48,827 bases of DNA from Gammaproteobacteria bacterium. GTDB taxonomy: Bacteria; Pseudomonadota; Gammaproteobacteria; DSM-16500. The position numbers were made by a program, and so were the translations under genes. This document shows, piece after piece, positions 17,695 through 27,200 of this stretch. Positions within the stretch are counted from its first letter, which is position 1, and each line of letters starts with the position of its first letter. The notes under the pieces were generated by a model. It searched no databases. It was not told the origin of the DNA and was given only the letters and a program-made list of their open reading frames with translations. The DNA lies in contig JABDBD010000021.1 in NCBI GenBank assembly GCA_013288815.1, positions 1 through 48,827 of the forward strand. The letters are read 5' to 3'.

Positions 17695-18270
17695 TTATAA
17701 TTTAACAGTATAACTTTCTTGGTCAGTACGTTGTGTATCGTTTAGCTGCCAATAAGTAAAATCAGTATCTAATTTTGCTTTGAATAGCGAAACAATCATC
17801 GATGTAAAAAATGATTTTTTTGCGGCATTGTATTGCTCAAGTCTATCGTTATAAGATTGTTTTGCATAAGCTAATTTATTTTCTGTGCTAACAATTTCTT
17901 CCTGTAGTTGCATGCAATTTTGATTGGCTTTGAGATCAGGGTATTGTTCGAAAACTAAATTTAGATTTGAAGCAATGCTAGAAATTTTATTTTCAGCTGC
18001 AATGCGACCTTGCTCATCTCCGCTTGCTTTAGCTTGTTGGGCTTGACCACGTAGTGCAACAACATCTTTTAATGTGGTTTGCTCATAATCCATATATTTT
18101 TTGACTACGTTAATTAATGATTCAAAGACCTTGAAACGGCGATCAAGTTGAATATCAATTTGTTTTTGGTCATTACGTGTTGCTTCAATCAGTGAAATCA
18201 GCGTATTGTAAGTCATCACAATGAAGCCAAAGATTAAGACCAAAATAACTAAAATAATGATGCCAGTCAT
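17695..18270 (-). CDS. lemA: LemA family protein
   Basis: Single-pass membrane protein of the LemA family: hydrophobic N-terminus (residues 1-22), then a long helical bundle with the family block YNTLISLIEATRNDQKQIDI (20-39) and, further on, NLVFEQYPDLKANQN. The biochemical role is unsettled; it recurs next to M48 proteases, as here. Strong ribosome binding site (AAGGAG) before ATG 18270. First gene of lemA-htpX-hemH. Confidence 0.9.
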   Translation of the reverse strand: MTGIIILVILVLIFGFIVMTYNTLISLIEATRNDQKQIDIQLDRRFKVFESLINVVKKYMDYEQTTLKDVVALRGQAQQAKASGDEQGRIAAENKISSIASNLNLVFEQYPDLKANQNCMQLQEEIVSTENKLAYAKQSYNDRLEQYNAAKKSFFTSMIVSLFKAKLDTDFTYWQLNDTQRTDQESYTVKL

Positions 18271-18314
18271 ACAATTGCTCCTTAGTGCCGAATCTAGGAT
18301 AGTGGACGAATCGT

Positions 18315-18335
18315 TATAATCAATCTACGATTATA
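18315..18335. promoter_or_regulatory. Overlapping face-to-face -10 boxes for lemA and the methyltransferase
   Basis: TATAATC (18315-18321) and GATTATA (18329-18335) form an inverted repeat with a 7-nt spacer. Read on the plus strand the first is a TATAAT for the methyltransferase gene (ATG 18368); read on the minus strand the second is a TATAAT for lemA (ATG 18270). Two polymerases could not occupy both at once. The -35 regions are weak on both sides. Confidence 0.45.
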
Positions 18336-18367
18336 GCTCGTTCATCCATCATCAGGAAAGGTTATAT

Positions 18368-19030
18368 ATGTCAAATATTAGTTTAAATTTAACACCACAG
18401 GTTTACGACTATTTGTTAAAAAATTCACTCAGAGAGCCTAAGGTTTTGCAAGAATTGCGCCAACAAACGTCAAAAATGAGTATGGCTCAGATGCAAATTT
18501 CACCCGAACAGGGTCAGCTAATGGGGTTGTTGTTAGAGTTAATCGGGGCTAAAAATACCCTCGATATAGGGGTTTTTACAGGCTACAGCGCATTAGCTGC
18601 CGCACTGGCACTCCCAGCCAATGGGCAGGTAGTTGGCTGTGATATCAATGGCGAGTGGACAAAAATTGCCAAAAAGTACTGGGAAATGGCGGGTATGACC
18701 CATAAAATTGATCTTCGCCTTGCGCCAGCCTCACAAACGTTACAAGCTTTATTGGATGAAGGAAAAGCAAATACGTTTGATTTTGCATTTATAGATGCTG
18801 ATAAGCTCAATTATCCCGATTATTATGAAAAATCACTTTTATTGCTCAGGCAGGGAGGTTTGATAGCAATTGATAATACGTTATGGGATGGCAAAGTAGC
18901 TGACTCGTCGGTAACTGATGAAAATACGCAGGTGATACGCAAACTAAATCAGGCTTTACATCATGATGATCGAGTGACGTTGAGTTTAATTCCTATTGGT
19001 GATGGTTTAACGTTATTGCGTAAGCGATAA
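18368..19030 (+). CDS. SAM-dependent O-methyltransferase (caffeoyl-CoA OMT-like)
   Basis: A 220-aa class I methyltransferase of the Methyltransf_3 (catechol/caffeoyl-CoA O-methyltransferase) family. SAM-binding motif LDIGVFTGYSALAAALA (65-81), second strand VVGCDIN (88-94) and the metal/substrate motif FIDADK (141-146), followed by GGLIAIDN. Divalent-metal-dependent methylation of a small hydroxylated substrate is expected; the substrate is unknown, and tRNA wobble uridine (TrmR) is a possibility for the bacterial branch. Good ribosome binding site AGGAAAGG. Stands alone on the plus strand; its last 18 bp overlap the convergent neighbour. Confidence 0.88.
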   Translation: MSNISLNLTPQVYDYLLKNSLREPKVLQELRQQTSKMSMAQMQISPEQGQLMGLLLELIGAKNTLDIGVFTGYSALAAALALPANGQVVGCDINGEWTKIAKKYWEMAGMTHKIDLRLAPASQTLQALLDEGKANTFDFAFIDADKLNYPDYYEKSLLLLRQGGLIAIDNTLWDGKVADSSVTDENTQVIRKLNQALHHDDRVTLSLIPIGDGLTLLRKR

Positions 19031-19732
19031 GAAAGTATCTGTTTTTAAGGGATGCATAGGATTGATTTTATCTATCTTATCTATTTCTATGTTAAGACGA
19101 TTTCTTATATCTAGAGCAATTTGTCCTGTTGGAAAATAGAGAATTTTTCCATTGACTGCTTCGTAAGTAGTAATATGAAATTGAAACGTTTTTTCTAACA
19201 ATTCTTGTATGGATCTAGCTAATTGACCATTTGGATGCTCAAGTGTTTCGTATACTCTTATTATAAAATACCAGAGATCGCTGTATGTTGGTTTAGGGAT
19301 AACAGCGCCACGATCGTCTTTGATGATGCATTCTGCAAGTTCATTTGCTTGCGCTTGGCTACGGTGAGGATTAAAGAAATTCCACTGACTTGATGGTGTT
19401 GGATATTGGATAAGATAGTCTGTTCCTAATGTTTTAATGGTTTCAATAGGAACTGACTTTGCTAAAATATTTTTATCTCCCAAGTCTTGTTGAAAATGCG
19501 TTTCAAACAGAGTGCGTATCTCTTTTGCAAGGTGACCTGAAAAATTAGGTAATTTGAAATAACATTGCAGCAAAAATATTTTTGTATCACTTGTGTTTGT
19601 TAATTGAGAATCTCGAAGATTTTCAGCGATATCGTGATTCGTATGTCTGATATTAATAAATTTTTTGGGATATCTGGCTAAATAATGTTTTCCCAATTGA
19701 CTTACTTCGTATGCTAAATTCTTGTATGGCAT
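19013..19732 (-). CDS. Orphan protein with three internal repeat motifs (239 aa)
   Basis: Not recognised. The chain is built from a repeated unit. LGKHYLARYP (13-22) matches LGTDYLIQYP (102-111), and the helix motif NFSGHLAKEIRTLFE (63-77) matches HPNGQLARSIQELLE (166-180) and, a third time, FPTGQIALDIRNRLN (200-214), each with a glycine (66, 169, 203) four residues before the Ala-x-x-Ile core. So there are about two full units of 90-100 residues and a partial third. No signal peptide. Strong ribosome binding site (AAGAGAGAG). Repeated helical units suggest a binding scaffold. Confidence 0.72.
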   Translation of the reverse strand: MPYKNLAYEVSQLGKHYLARYPKKFINIRHTNHDIAENLRDSQLTNTSDTKIFLLQCYFKLPNFSGHLAKEIRTLFETHFQQDLGDKNILAKSVPIETIKTLGTDYLIQYPTPSSQWNFFNPHRSQAQANELAECIIKDDRGAVIPKPTYSDLWYFIIRVYETLEHPNGQLARSIQELLEKTFQFHITTYEAVNGKILYFPTGQIALDIRNRLNIEIDKIDKINPMHPLKTDTFLSLTQ

Positions 19733-19782
19733 GATTCTCTCTCTTAAAAACTATCTTTAGACTTGAAGCCACAATTGTTTAT

Positions 19783-19810
19783 CAGACATTGATGAAGATT
19801 GCAATGTCTG
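19783..19810. other. 9-bp stem hairpin between dipZ and the repeat protein
   Basis: CAGACATTG (19783-19791) and CAATGTCTG (19802-19810) are perfect inverted repeats with a 10-nt loop. On the minus strand the hairpin follows the dipZ stop by 11 bp and could end its transcript or protect its mRNA. No clear T-run follows on that strand. Confidence 0.4.
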
Positions 19811-19821
19811 TAAGAGTATTT

Positions 19822-21474
19822 TTATTTTCCAAAGGTAAATGTGTAGACTTCTAATCCTGGAGTCGACGAAATAACTTTTAAAATGCCAGTAGTTGCCTGA
19901 TTAAAGTGTAAAGCTTCATACAGAGTATGTTTATAAACAGTAATACTGCTATTAACAACATCTTTACCCATGTCGGTAGTGATACTGTTATCATTCAATA
20001 ATAGTTTTACCTGTATCGATTTGTTTGTTGAATTTCCCATGACGATATATACATTCCGTGCATGAAAATGTATTTCAATAGAAGAATTATTTTGTGTGGC
20101 AAGAATTCTATCCGACATAATGTTCCAGCCTCCTTGCAATGCCCAAGAATGTTGAGCAAGAGTTTCTGGAAAAGTATATTGAGCATTTTGATTTTGAGAG
20201 ACAGACTCTGGACTTTCAAAGCTGTCTGCACGTGCGTAACCTAAATAGGTTTCAGGTGTTTCGGTTTGAAAAAAAGATTCATTATCACTTGTCACATTTG
20301 TTGTTATTTCTTTTAACCCTAGCAGGTAACGAATATTATTTTCTGTAATGTCATAATCACCTTCACCAAAATGGGTATAAACGACGTTTCCATTTTTATC
20401 AAGTAAATAATGAGCTGGCCAATACTGATTTTTGAAATTCAACCATGTCACGAAGTGACTATCGAGAGCAACAGGATATTTGATTCCGTCTTGTTGTACT
20501 GCATTTTTAACATTAGTAAGATTTTTTTCGAAATCAAATTCAGGCGTGTGAACACCAATAATGATAAGACCTTTGTCATGGTATTTGTCATACCAATCTT
20601 TTAAATAAGGCAGAGTGCGTATGCAGTTGATGCAAGAGTATGTCCAGAAGTCAATTAAGACGACTTTTCCTTTTAGATTTTGTAATTGTAATGGTTGTGA
20701 ATTTACCCAGGCATCAATGCCAGCGATAGGCGGCGCTGCGTAGGGTTCGGATAAGCCATTCTGCAAGCTAACAGCAACATTATTAGTATCGGCAGCGCGA
20801 ACAGTGTTGATACCACCTTCAATAAAAATCATATAACCCACACTGAAGATAATAATTAAGCCTAATAGTTTGCGCAGAATAGTAGTGCGAGATTTCAAAA
20901 ATGATAATTTTGCCATTAAAGTTCTCCCAAAAAGAGCAATCACTAGCATGGGAATTCCAGCGCCCAATCCAAATGCGAGCAGGGTTAGAAAGCTCATTAA
21001 ATTCGTTTGCTGAATCACTGTCTGTACAATCACAGCAGCCAAGATGGGTCCTGCGCAAGGTGTCCAAATGATTGCGACTAATCCACCAAATAGAATGCCG
21101 CTTACCAGCCCACCTTGCGGATTGTTAGCTGTTGAGAGTGTTGACCCTGCATTAGTTAAATGGCGTGTCAGTTCAGCAAATTTATCCGTTAAATAAGTTG
21201 ATAACATGATGATAGCTAAAAGTATCAAAATTCCAAATGAAATATGTCGAATGATATTTAAATCAATCCCAGAATATTGAACTAGCTTGCGTGAAAATAA
21301 CGTAAAAAGTGCAAAGACGATCATGAACCCAATGATAATCCCAACGGGACGCTTTTTGCTTCCTTCGAGTGATCCAGCTAGGATAATAGGTAAAATGGGT
21401 AGAATACAAGGTGAAATAATTAATGCGAATCCTTCAATGAAGCCTAGTGTAATATTTACTAAATCTGGTTGCAT
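19822..21474 (-). CDS. dipZ: DipZ-type CcdA-thioredoxin fusion protein
   Basis: Membrane thiol-disulfide exchange protein that carries electrons across the inner membrane. Residues 1-225 are a CcdA domain with about six helices and the redox pair Cys23 (IISPCILP) and Cys140 (IIWTPCAGP). A TlpA/redoxin domain follows (about 240-385) with the CxxC in WTYSCINC (Cys281, Cys284), and then a beta-rich C-terminal domain (about 400-550). This three-part architecture is the one described for Mycobacterium tuberculosis DipZ, rather than the DsbD of enterics, which has an N-terminal alpha domain. The start is supported by AGGA upstream. The nearby genes give no clue to the client protein. Confidence 0.9.
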   Translation of the reverse strand: MQPDLVNITLGFIEGFALIISPCILPILPIILAGSLEGSKKRPVGIIIGFMIVFALFTLFSRKLVQYSGIDLNIIRHISFGILILLAIIMLSTYLTDKFAELTRHLTNAGSTLSTANNPQGGLVSGILFGGLVAIIWTPCAGPILAAVIVQTVIQQTNLMSFLTLLAFGLGAGIPMLVIALFGRTLMAKLSFLKSRTTILRKLLGLIIIFSVGYMIFIEGGINTVRAADTNNVAVSLQNGLSEPYAAPPIAGIDAWVNSQPLQLQNLKGKVVLIDFWTYSCINCIRTLPYLKDWYDKYHDKGLIIIGVHTPEFDFEKNLTNVKNAVQQDGIKYPVALDSHFVTWLNFKNQYWPAHYLLDKNGNVVYTHFGEGDYDITENNIRYLLGLKEITTNVTSDNESFFQTETPETYLGYARADSFESPESVSQNQNAQYTFPETLAQHSWALQGGWNIMSDRILATQNNSSIEIHFHARNVYIVMGNSTNKSIQVKLLLNDNSITTDMGKDVVNSSITVYKHTLYEALHFNQATTGILKVISSTPGLEVYTFTFGK

Positions 21475-21505
21475 AAGTATGTCCTGAAATTGTATTCACC
21501 TAAAT

Positions 21506-23317
21506 TTAGAGTCTAAACGAAGAGCTTGCGGCCTTTGACTGTAGGTAAACTGCGGCAGCATCCATAAAGTTTTTGATGAGTTCTTCTTTGTCATCGGCAT
21601 TTTTTTCAGAAAATTTCATATTTCCAGGAAGCTTGGAAAATTTTTTAAACTCATCAAATTTTGCATTGGCTGTTCTTGCGACAGCATTTATAAAATTCCT
21701 CATTTCATCAGTCCATATATTTTTTGCTAGAGGGCCCATGCGTTCAACCATTTTCATCACAATAACAAGATCAGTTGGGTTGTTTTTTGAGAAAACAGTG
21801 TGAATGCATTCTTTTAATAGTGTTGTTAAGTATTTTTGATCGCAATTGTCAGCATATCGAAGAAAATTTATCGATTCATTATTATCTTTATAAGGTGCAT
21901 GATCTGACTTAAAGTACTCTGGATTTCGATCGGCAAGAACTGTCATGACTTTTTCAAGTGATTTTATTGTCGGATGGTTGTTGTATTGACCGCGATACTG
22001 TAAATAAGTTTCGATTTTTTTTTTCAATAGAGCTTCAATGATTAAATTATTTGTGAGTTGATTGTTAGGTTCAAGTTGAATCAAGCTGATTTGTAATTTT
22101 TCTAAATCAGATTTTGTATCAATCCAATCTTGTTTAGAGTAACTGGACAGCAGGGGAGGATTAGCCGCTGTTTTTATGAGTTGAGTTATCTCGCTTTGTA
22201 CCAAATTAATAGCGTCAATCAAAAATACTTCTACGGGAGTTTTTGCGATTGGCTCAGTTGTGGTTAGTATGCTTACATCTTTTTGTTGTGTAGGCTGATT
22301 TCTGTCTGCGTTGATTAAAGATGCTGACATTAAATGATAGGAGCTTGCATGCGCTTCTGGGCTGGGGGATTTGCCTTGCTCAATTTGCTGTAATTCTAGG
22401 GTAATTTTGTTAATCTCATCCATTGTTAGTGAGCTAGAAGTTTGCATCGTATTAATTTTTTTTCGTAGTTGATTGAGCTGTACATAATAACCAAGCTTGA
22501 TAGGTTTATCTGTTTGCGGCTTAATTAAATGTGCAGATCCCATTGAAATTATTTTTTTATGAAGTGCGGTCAATTGTTCTTTTAAGGTGATAAATTTTTC
22601 TAGCTCGCTAATTTTGTTTGCAATTTCTGAAAAGATTGCGTCGATAATAAAGTTATTTTGTAAAGACATTCCCAAATCACCAAGAAATACTTCTCTATGC
22701 AGATTTAAAATTTTTTTTTCATACAGAGATTTATACTGCTCGAGTATTTGATGTATAGGATGATTTTTGAAAATGTCGAGAATATCTTTAGTTAAATTAT
22801 GCTTTGCACCTAGCAAATGTTTAAAGTAGTCTTTTACTTGGGTCTCACTGATTGCGGGTTTGTCTTTCTGCATCTTAACAGTTGCCGCTTTGATATTTTT
22901 TTCAAGCTCAGCTTGTATGGATACAGAGCTTTCTTGAGTAGATCCACTAGTCAGTGCTTTTTTTAAAATATCTAAATCATTTGGGTCAATTATATTCTCT
23001 AACTTTATATCAGTGGGGAGGTGCTTAGCTTTACAATAGACGTAGGTTGATAGTTGTTGACTATCAATTTCATACATTGACGCATAATCAGCAATTAACT
23101 CAGAATAATGTTCTGATGGTTCTCCGTCTAACTCAGCTATTGCAGAGTTGAGAGCATTTCTTTCTTGATTTGCTAGTTCATTAGTTTCTAACTTGAGAGC
23201 TGCAAGCCTGTTTTTGACATAGGAGAAGTCAATACCTACGTTTTGTAAAAGAATTTTTTTTAAATTTTCTAATTCTTTATCTTTTTGAGAAGAGATTTGA
23301 ACCAGCCTAGCATTCAT
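21506..23317 (-). CDS. Orphan coiled-coil protein, candidate effector (603 aa)
   Basis: Not recognised. Lys/Glu/Gln-rich and almost wholly helical, with long heptad-like stretches near the N-terminus (ISSQKDKELENLKKILLQN), in the middle and around 440-500. No signal peptide or membrane helix. The frame is open from 23413, but a -10-like TATACT on the minus strand (23348-23353) lies inside that extension, so the start is taken as ATG 23317 (GGA 7 nt upstream); ATG 23329 is also possible. The C-terminus AAAVYLQSKAASSSFRL is small-residue and serine rich. Separated from dipZ by 31 bp. Confidence 0.72.
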   Translation of the reverse strand: MNARLVQISSQKDKELENLKKILLQNVGIDFSYVKNRLAALKLETNELANQERNALNSAIAELDGEPSEHYSELIADYASMYEIDSQQLSTYVYCKAKHLPTDIKLENIIDPNDLDILKKALTSGSTQESSVSIQAELEKNIKAATVKMQKDKPAISETQVKDYFKHLLGAKHNLTKDILDIFKNHPIHQILEQYKSLYEKKILNLHREVFLGDLGMSLQNNFIIDAIFSEIANKISELEKFITLKEQLTALHKKIISMGSAHLIKPQTDKPIKLGYYVQLNQLRKKINTMQTSSSLTMDEINKITLELQQIEQGKSPSPEAHASSYHLMSASLINADRNQPTQQKDVSILTTTEPIAKTPVEVFLIDAINLVQSEITQLIKTAANPPLLSSYSKQDWIDTKSDLEKLQISLIQLEPNNQLTNNLIIEALLKKKIETYLQYRGQYNNHPTIKSLEKVMTVLADRNPEYFKSDHAPYKDNNESINFLRYADNCDQKYLTTLLKECIHTVFSKNNPTDLVIVMKMVERMGPLAKNIWTDEMRNFINAVARTANAKFDEFKKFSKLPGNMKFSEKNADDKEELIKNFMDAAAVYLQSKAASSSFRL

Positions 23318-23556
23318 ATTATCGTCCATCCTATAGAGATATCTATCAGTATAGTATAAAAATATAATTTTTTTTTGACGTTCAATCAATGTGTTAGAGG
23401 TGGCGCAGGGCATTGTCGTAACTATTCAGTGATAGTTCTTCACTGTTCACTTTATATGCGTTTATTTATTGACGTCTATAATGCTGTATCAAATAGTTTC
23501 AAACTGATATCTATTAGTGTAATATAGCTACAACTTAAAAAGATCCGAGATTTCAA

Positions 23557-24159
23557 ATGCCTTTGCACAAAGCACTCATTCAGCACCAACCTCAAGAAGT
23601 GATAACCGCTTTATTAAATGAAGATAGGTCTAATGATATTGATCTGAATGAAACTGAAATAACGAGTTTTCTGACACTCGCAGCGCAAGAAAAAAAGTCA
23701 GATCAAGTTCAGAAACTTATAACGATTGCGCAGAAATTTCATGCTAGCTTTAATCCCAATGATGTTGTTATCTCTATTAATGAAGAAAATGTAACACGAT
23801 TAATTGCCGCATTTGATTGCAAAGATTATGTTGCTTTAGATGATGTGCTGAGTACTGATGATGGTTATGAATTACTGTACCAGGCGCTACAACAAGAGAA
23901 GATGGATTTAGCCATGTTGCTGGCCATTGGCCTGTTTTTTGATTTCTACAATATTGCATTACTCTTGACAAGTCATCCTCCGATTTTTCAACGTTTTATA
24001 ACGCTGCTAGGCGGCTCGCAGAGTTTATTATATCAAGTGATCAATCGTTTTATTTGTCTCGATGTGAAAATACCAAAAGCGGATTTAGATTTGTTTAATG
24101 CGCTAGCTAGCAGAACGTTTGATATCATTCCAAAAGCGAAAAGAATTAAAGATCGGTAA
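23557..24159 (+). CDS. Orphan 200-aa protein, ankyrin-like start, possible 3' frameshift
   Basis: No firm family. The opening PLHKALIQHQPQEVITALLN fits half an ankyrin repeat (LH-x-A...V-x-x-LL), and later helical segments are similar in spacing but degenerate. The stop at 24157-24159 is followed in the +1 frame by an open tail to 24220 reading ...QSYQLLEDEDDIELMKLR, whose acidic character looks coding-like, so the gene may have lost its C-terminus by a one-base change near the A-rich stretch at about 24120-24150. Only 77 bp precede the next gene on the same strand, so the two probably share a transcript. Ribosome binding site weak. Confidence 0.65.
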   Translation: MPLHKALIQHQPQEVITALLNEDRSNDIDLNETEITSFLTLAAQEKKSDQVQKLITIAQKFHASFNPNDVVISINEENVTRLIAAFDCKDYVALDDVLSTDDGYELLYQALQQEKMDLAMLLAIGLFFDFYNIALLLTSHPPIFQRFITLLGGSQSLLYQVINRFICLDVKIPKADLDLFNALASRTFDIIPKAKRIKDR

Positions 24160-24236
24160 AAGTCAGTCATATCAACTTCTGGAAGATGAGGATGATATTG
24201 AACTAATGAAATTGCGATAAACAAAAATATTTATCT

Positions 24237-27200
24237 ATGCCAGAAACATTATTAAATCAAATTCAAAATCAGAAAAGAAAACGGTCTCTTGCTAAATTGA
24301 AATCTCACCGCCAGAGTGATATTTCATTTTATTCAGCATATCCAGAATTTTATGGTCATTTAACAGAAAATGAAACAATATTTTTAGCTATTTTGCGCAT
24401 AAATCTTTATGCTGGTTGCAAGCTTTATCTTCTAGAAGAATATATAGAAGCTTTAGAATACTTGTTAGATGATATTCGATTAGATGCTTTCTACAAAATA
24501 CAACCGAATTTGTGGGTGTCTCATTTTGTAGAGGTGACACTTTTTGCTGCTGCTATTCAGTGGAGTCATAAATGTTTAGGGTTGCTTCGTCTCAGTTCAG
24601 CAACTGAATGTCTGCAAGAAAAATTATTCAGTTTTTTTGAGCGTATGTTAGCGAAAAATCCTTCGCTTAACATAGGTGATATTCCGCCGGTCTTTTATGC
24701 TGCTAAGCCTTGTCGATTGATTGAGCGTCCAGATATATCGTCCATAAGGTATGCTTCAGAAGTCAATTTTTCACTGTGTCTAGTCAAACGATTAGTTGAA
24801 AAAGGCTGTCACACGCATATTCGGGTTGAGAATAAGAATTTCAAATATAAATCATTACTTGCTTGGGCGTGTTCTAACGGAGATGCTCGTACAGTTAGGT
24901 TCTTATGGAATTCAATGGATCATCAAACGCTAGTTGATAGCATAGAAGAAGCTATCGCCGTCACATGTGAAGAGATCAATGTATATCAAGCAGCAGAAAG
25001 AAAGATAAATTGTTTGGAGATTTTTGAGATACTGTTGGCTGGTAAGGTTGCTTACCCCCATTCTTCTCTGAGCGGCATATTGTATGGATTCATTTCTATG
25101 TTCCAAAGTATATCAACAGCTGCTGTTGAGGATAAATTATATAGTTTAATTGTATTATTGATGGGTCTGCCGATAAATAATAATGATTTACCTTCATTTA
25201 TTAATTTAAGTCATTTTATCCTCATGCACAGAGTAGAGTTTCCTCAGAAGGGTCTAAAAAAAATAGAGTTAATGGATGCGCTGCAAAAAAATCTTTTTGT
25301 TCATCCTGAGTTGTTTGCTCAATCAGGTGAGCTATTGAATGCTTTCTTGGTAAATCATCATCTCCATTCACTGTATCTTGATGTTATCAAAGAAAATCCT
25401 TTATTATTAGAAAAATTTTTTGCGAAAAAAATATGTTTACATGAAAACGATGAAGATCAGCTTTTTCAATCCTATCGTGAGCGGGTGAGCTCAAGATTTC
25501 TTAACTTTATAGAAGATTATCAGCGTAAAGATGTCAACTCAATCGTGCCGTTTTTTATGAGGTACGCTGAGGATATTCAGAGATATTTTTCCAAGCAACG
25601 TATCGTAAGCATTGAGCCGCTGCAGATGGTTAGTGACATGCGGAAATTCTTAAGTTTATTTTCCGATGTCGAGTTGATTAAGCTACTGAATGCTGCGATT
25701 GAAAATCCTTGCATTGCTAAACAATTATCGTCATTATTGGGCGCGCTTCATGAATTAGAAGTTTATGATAATGGATTAGGATTGGATAATTGGTCAGTGT
25801 TCTCAGCAGAGTTAGTGCATCGCATGCCAGAGCCAAAACCTTCAGCAAATGATGAAAGCTCACGGGTGAATTCGATTAATGTCTCCAATAAAAGCGCTCT
25901 CAGTTTATCGGATCTCAAAAAGCAAGGCTGGGATTTTTTGCGATTTCAAGGTAGAACAATACTCTTACAGAAAGCTGAGCAAGCTATTTTGGCGGTTAAG
26001 GTTCAGAAGAAATCAGAAGGCATTAAAGAATTAGAGAGAGAATTTCAATCAACAATTTACTTTAGTTCACATGCTGACGCTTTTAAATTATTAAGTCAAT
26101 TCCCCGAGCCTATTAGCGTTTCTGAGATCTCCGATTTGTCAGCTTGGTTGGAGGAAATAAAAAATTCGGGTGTGGAAACTCAAGATTTCGCAGCCATGAT
26201 TAATTTAGAGAATGCAAAAGCCTATCTTTATCAGTTATCTAAAGAATGCGCGGATTATTTCACGTACTTACATGACACTAGTCTGTCGTATGAGAAGTTT
26301 TGCCAAGCCAGTACGACGACTATTTCTGATCTCAGTCGATTATTAGGTCGTGGATTTATATTTTCTCAGCTCGCTGATATTTTTCATAATAATGAAGAGA
26401 AATCTCATCGACAAGATCAAGGGCGTTATCTTGTGTTGGCTAATCTTTTATTAGGGCAATCGTTTGGTAGTGGGCGATTAACAGGCTGGAAAGAGGCAGT
26501 GAATTATCCTAATGTTCGAGGTTCAGGGTTGGCTGATTTCGGTGATTGGTCTACTCAGAAAAATTATCTGGCAAGTGATGGGCCTTTTTCTAAGATAAAT
26601 CGCTATCAAAATAAGTTAGTAAATTATGTACTCTGTAATGTGTTGGCAGAATATCAGTATGTTTTATTTTTAATAGCGGGGCGTAGAGGGCATAATTTAC
26701 AACAACAGGGTAAGCGCGAGAATAAATCATCAGAGGACATTTTTGCAATATGGTTGCAGCTTGCGAAACAAGTGATAAGCAATTGTGTGATGATGATCAC
26801 CACGCTCACAACCTATTCTGAATTACATGCGCGAAACTTTTTAAGCTGCTTGATTGATGAAAGTAGATTGGCAAAACAAATGCAATTTTGGATGACGGAT
26901 GACTATATTCCTCATGTGAAAAATAATATGATCCCGGCCTCGATTTATCCTGAAAATACAAAGTTAAGTGTCAATCTTGAAAAATTCCGTAAAAATACAT
27001 TTCATCTTGAGCTAGGTTGTTCTATTGATGGCGTGCATCAAGACTTAGGCCCTGTGAATGGTCAAGAACCACTTAAAGAAGCAAATAAACTTTTTTATTG
27101 GATGGTCAATATTATTTCCGTGGCATATCACATGCATGCATTAACTCGTCGTAATCTAATTTCTATTTTAAAAGAAAAAAATAAACCGTTGCCTGTAGAG

